Shown piece by piece: positions 7,721 through 10,213 of a stretch of 10,213 nt of DNA. The DNA is taken from assembly GCA_022793555.1 (NCBI GenBank), contig JAAWDB010000140.1, positions 1-10,213 of the forward strand, written 5' to 3'. The first letter of the stretch is position 1, and each line of letters starts with the position of its first letter. The stretch comes from Bacilli bacterium (GTDB lineage: Bacteria > Bacillota_I > Bacilli_A > RF39 > UBA660). The notes beneath the pieces were generated by a model. That model was given only the letters and a program-made list of their open reading frames with translations. It did not search any database and was not told where the DNA came from. Position numbers and translations under genes: made by a program.

Positions 7721-9622
7721 CTACATACTCAAAACAACACGATATGTTGAATAAGAATCTGCAACTGACATAGTATTTGAAAAAGCAAATACTCCAGCTT
7801 CAACACCCATATCAAAATTCCATCCGCGTTTTACCCAAGGATCATTTACCCATAAACTTAAACCAGAGTCTTGATGCCATGATCCAATTGGTCTTTCAAA
7901 ACTTGCAAAATAAACCGATTTAAATGGACCCATTTCTCCTGTTGCATCTCCTAAAATTCTTTTTTTAAATCCCAAATCATTATTCAAATAATTATAACGG
8001 TCATAGTATTTGGATTCTGGAAAATTTACACCTGTGGTTAACTCTGTTAAACCTGAGGTATCTCCATCACAGGTTGGACATCCAAAAGTTCCATTGAATC
8101 CTGAATTAGCTTTACTATTTCTTCCACTCATTGGCTTTCCAGCTTTATCTACCATAACACCCATTAAATTTTCCTGTATTCCTCCACTCATGTCATAGAC
8201 ACCTGTTATATTTCCAGTTGTACTCGCTAAATAGCCAATTTCGGTATTCCAAGACTTTGTAATATCATCAGTTGTTCCATAACGATTACATTCTTCATTA
8301 GTAGCTGTGTATCCACAAGTAGGCTCATTTACAGCACTGTATCCCGTAAGGAAATTGCTATTATTATTAATTCTTACACTACTCATGCTTCCATATTTAC
8401 TATGAGATAAATATGCAACTGCTCCCCATTCCGTATTCTTCATCATGTGACTATCTAATTCTCTTTTATAATTATACGAAGTAGAAAAAGCATTCGCTAC
8501 TTGAATATTTCTCCAACTATTGACATTGGGTTTGATTTGGACTTTTTCCGGTTCAGTTGCATTCACTTCTGCACTAACTTTGTCTGTGCTTCCTTTATAT
8601 CCAGTTTCAAATTTACCTACCCATAACCCTCTAGTATTCATACTGATAAATGCGGGATGCGTCATGTAATCTCCTACTCGACAGTTTCCGCTTTCTCCAC
8701 TTTCCATTGGTGTACTACATTCTCCATTGACATTATCTTGTGTATCATAATCTCCAAAGATTATTGGTATCTCATGTACTTTTGTAGCATCTATGGTGGT
8801 GTGTCCTTCATATTCTCCTAAATCCCATAGTTGATAACGATATTTTGGTATCCATACAAAATAGGATTCGATATTTTCTTCTGGTATCTCTTCATGATTA
8901 CGATACACTTTTGTCTCATCATTTAAGATAACTGCATTCGCCCATTGTTTATTTTCATAACTATACCATGGACTTGTTGTATCCGCTTTTCTTACCACTC
9001 CATCATTATCTATCGTTACTGGTATTAATCCTTCTTTTAATATCGGATCTACTCCATTTAATACATAATCTTTATACTCTTCTTTCGTATAACTTGCGGT
9101 TATTGTTACCTTTCCTATGAATTCTTTATTCATCGCATCTGTATCCGCCATAGTTGTACTTTCATCCATCCATATTCTTAACTCATAACTCTTCGTCTCA
9201 TTGGGATAGATTATTCCTTCTTCTAACTTATAAGCATGTTCTCCAACTACTGGATCTACTTCACTTCGAAGTAATATTCCATCACTATCATTGAGCTTTG
9301 CTTTTATAACTCGATCTGGCATTGTACTTTCTTTCATACTCTCAATATTTATTTGATACGAATTTGTACTTGTACATATATTTTGAATCGAGAACTTATA
9401 GGGTTTTAACAAAGCCCCCTCTTCATCACTAATTGGGTATCCTTGTTCTAATGAAATATTACTACTACTATCTTCTACAAAACTCATCTTAAAACAATCA
9501 GTAATAACCACATTATCATCTTTTTGCACAAAAACATTTAACCAATAAGCATAACTTATTCCTACTACAATTAAAACAGTAACTACAATACCTGTAATCA
9601 TCCATAATTTCTTATTTTTCAT
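7721..9622 (-). CDS. Membrane-anchored surface protein: TasA/SipW-like N-terminus and FGE/C-type-lectin-like C-terminus
   Basis: This large exported protein has 633 residues from ATG 9622; AAGGAG lies 10 bases upstream, and longer in-frame starts lack spacing. An N-terminal hydrophobic segment (about 6-27) ending GISYAYW resembles SipW-type signals of TasA/CalY-like proteins. A beta-rich domain follows (about 40-180) with Cys43 and Cys83 and the DAMNKEFIGKVTITASY ending typical of these exported proteins in gut Bacilli. After a linker, residues about 250-633 show landmarks of the FGE-sulfatase / C-type lectin fold: VWIPKYRYQL, HPAFISMNTRGLWVGKFE, NTEWGAVAYLSHSKYG, VYDMSGGIQENLMG, and at the C-terminus AGVFAFSN...YSTYRVVL. 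Cysteine pairs (CGYTATNEEC, CPTC) suggest disulfides. A catalytic FGE function is unlikely, because such domains in surface proteins usually bind ligands. There is no LPXTG signal at the C-terminus, so anchoring is by the N-terminal helix or by assembly. It stands alone between converging and diverging plus-strand genes. Confidence 0.85.
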   Translation of the reverse strand: MKNKKLWMITGIVVTVLIVVGISYAYWLNVFVQKDDNVVITDCFKMSFVEDSSSNISLEQGYPISDEEGALLKPYKFSIQNICTSTNSYQINIESMKESTMPDRVIKAKLNDSDGILLRSEVDPVVGEHAYKLEEGIIYPNETKSYELRIWMDESTTMADTDAMNKEFIGKVTITASYTKEEYKDYVLNGVDPILKEGLIPVTIDNDGVVRKADTTSPWYSYENKQWANAVILNDETKVYRNHEEIPEENIESYFVWIPKYRYQLWDLGEYEGHTTIDATKVHEIPIIFGDYDTQDNVNGECSTPMESGESGNCRVGDYMTHPAFISMNTRGLWVGKFETGYKGSTDKVSAEVNATEPEKVQIKPNVNSWRNIQVANAFSTSYNYKRELDSHMMKNTEWGAVAYLSHSKYGSMSSVRINNNSNFLTGYSAVNEPTCGYTATNEECNRYGTTDDITKSWNTEIGYLASTTGNITGVYDMSGGIQENLMGVMVDKAGKPMSGRNSKANSGFNGTFGCPTCDGDTSGLTELTTGVNFPESKYYDRYNYLNNDLGFKKRILGDATGEMGPFKSVYFASFERPIGSWHQDSGLSLWVNDPWVKRGWNFDMGVEAGVFAFSNTMSVADSYSTYRVVLSM

Positions 9623-9653
9623 AAAATCCAAACTCCTTACTACTGGTATGACC

Positions 9654-9672
9654 ATGTCAAATCAAATGACAT
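9654..9672. promoter_or_regulatory. Inverted repeat ATGTCA-N7-TGACAT upstream of the surface protein
   Basis: A perfect 6-base inverted repeat with a 7-base spacer lies about 30 bases before the start codon at 9622. It sits between a weak minus-strand -10 candidate (TATAAA, 9676-9681) and the ribosome binding site. Its size and place fit an operator or a leader hairpin; the regulator is unknown. Confidence 0.4.
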
Positions 9673-9686
9673 ATTTTTATAATTAG

Positions 9687-9772
9687 AAAAAACCTCTATT
9701 CTATATTTAGAATAAAGGTTAAATAATTCTTTTTTAGATTGTTAACACAATATTAAGCTCTTTTTAATCACT
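9687..9772 (-). repeat. Intergenic repeat element, copy 2
   Basis: This is the second copy of the element at 68-153, same orientation, with the same hairpin (9693-9722) followed by T residues on the minus strand and the same dyad (9738-9751). It lies in the 314-base gap between the divergent starts of the surface protein (9622) and the lipoprotein (9937). No minus-strand gene precedes it within view, so here the terminator-like hairpin would sit upstream of a gene rather than after one. The rest of that gap holds only the sites listed separately. Confidence 0.85.
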
Positions 9773-9905
9773 GAAACACTATGGATAACTAACCACCCTT
9801 TTTCATAAAATCGGTATATCTTACTAATAAAACCTTGAATTTCTTTAATTATCAACTTTTTATCAGATTAAAATTAAAAAAATATTCATTTATTTATCTT
9901 TTTTT

Positions 9906-9913
9906 GATAAAAT
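9906..9913 (+). promoter_or_regulatory. Possible extended -10 of the lipoprotein gene
   Basis: TG-A-TAAAAT (TAAAAT at 9908-9913) makes an extended -10. The -35 region at 17 bases (TTCATT) is weak. The ribosome binding site AAGGGGAG follows at 9921-9928, so the leader would be about 17 bases. Confidence 0.45.
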
Positions 9914-9936
9914 GAAAAACAAGGGGAGATTTTAAA

Positions 9937-10213
9937 ATGAAAAAAGAAAATTCAAAAAAGTTGAAAGGATACTTATACGGTTTAGGAGTTTGCATGCTTC
10001 CAATAAGCTTAACAGGATGCAATAGTGAACCCTCAATGAAATCTATTGTAAATAGCAGTAAAGTAACTAATGTTGGTATCTTAAAAGAAGGAGACGTTAT
10101 TACACCATATGTAAAAATTGAGGATTCTTATTATAATATTTGTACAGAAGAAATCATTGGAATTTCTGGTGACATTCAAATAGACAGATGGGAATTTGAA
10201 ACATGTGAAAATG
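9937..10213 (+). CDS. Putative lipoprotein, partial (cut by window end)
   Basis: The reading frame is open from ATG 9937 to the window edge, giving 92 residues so far. AAGGGGAG eight bases upstream supports the start. The N-terminus has many lysines (MKKENSKKLKG), then a hydrophobic stretch and a lipobox LTGC with Cys27, so it should be lipidated and held on the outer face of the membrane. The mature part starts polar and Ser-rich. It then shows a stretch around GILKEGDVITPYVKIEDSYY that looks like a small beta domain, with further cysteines near 68 and 90. I do not recognise the family. It diverges from the large surface protein gene, continuing the cell-surface theme of this end. Confidence 0.82.
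   Translation, partial: MKKENSKKLKGYLYGLGVCMLPISLTGCNSEPSMKSIVNSSKVTNVGILKEGDVITPYVKIEDSYYNICTEEIIGISGDIQIDRWEFETCEN

Noticed and set aside
7721..7900. Variable region of a diversity-generating retroelement
   Set aside because: The fold fits, but there is no reverse transcriptase, template repeat or clustering of adenine-rich variable codons in the window.
9623..9655. Upstream start of the lectin-like surface protein
   Set aside because: The extension would place charged residues before an otherwise standard KNKK-plus-helix leader and contains the ribosome binding site AAGGAG.

Overview
The window is AT-rich DNA from a Gram-positive bacterium of the Bacillota, most likely a Bacilli relative of the Erysipelotrichia / RF39 / Mollicute-like gut lineages. 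Four things support this: strong AGGAGG-type ribosome binding sites; a T-box riboswitch in front of leuS; a leucyl-tRNA synthetase whose zinc-ribbon cysteines are lost in the way known from Bacillus-type enzymes; and surface proteins with a sortase-type C-terminus (NPQTG) or a SipW/TasA-like N-terminus. TGA is used as a stop and TGG as Trp. The placement comes from recognised motifs, not from a database comparison.

Left third (1-3690), minus strand: a leucine-responsive operon. A consensus promoter (TTGCAA-17-TATAAT) drives a T-box leader with an apparent CUU leucine specifier and a clear terminator/antiterminator pair. Then come a 120-residue three-helix membrane protein of unknown function and leuS, with leuS apparently translationally coupled to it. 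LeuRS carries a complete Nudix hydrolase domain inserted in its CP1 editing region, which is the most unusual thing in the window. A hairpin terminator follows leuS.

Middle (3690-6180): a plus-strand SDR oxidoreductase of the GSP39/YhdF/YhxC type converges on a minus-strand enolase gene, and the two share a bidirectional terminator. Enolase has a short leader and an extended -10 promoter, back to back with the promoter of the next gene.

Right part (6180-10213): cell-surface proteins. First, a plus-strand secreted protein with three cadherin-like beta-sandwich repeats and an NPQTG sorting signal. Second, a large minus-strand anchored protein with a TasA/SipW-type N-terminal part and a C-terminal FGE-sulfatase/C-type-lectin-like domain. 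Third, the start of a plus-strand lipoprotein cut by the window edge. No phage, transposase, CRISPR or defence genes are visible.

An 86-base intergenic element occurs twice in the same orientation (68-153 and 9687-9772) with only a few differences. It holds a long hairpin followed by a T run on the minus strand and a separate short dyad. It looks like a dispersed intergenic repeat or a conserved leader/terminator module.
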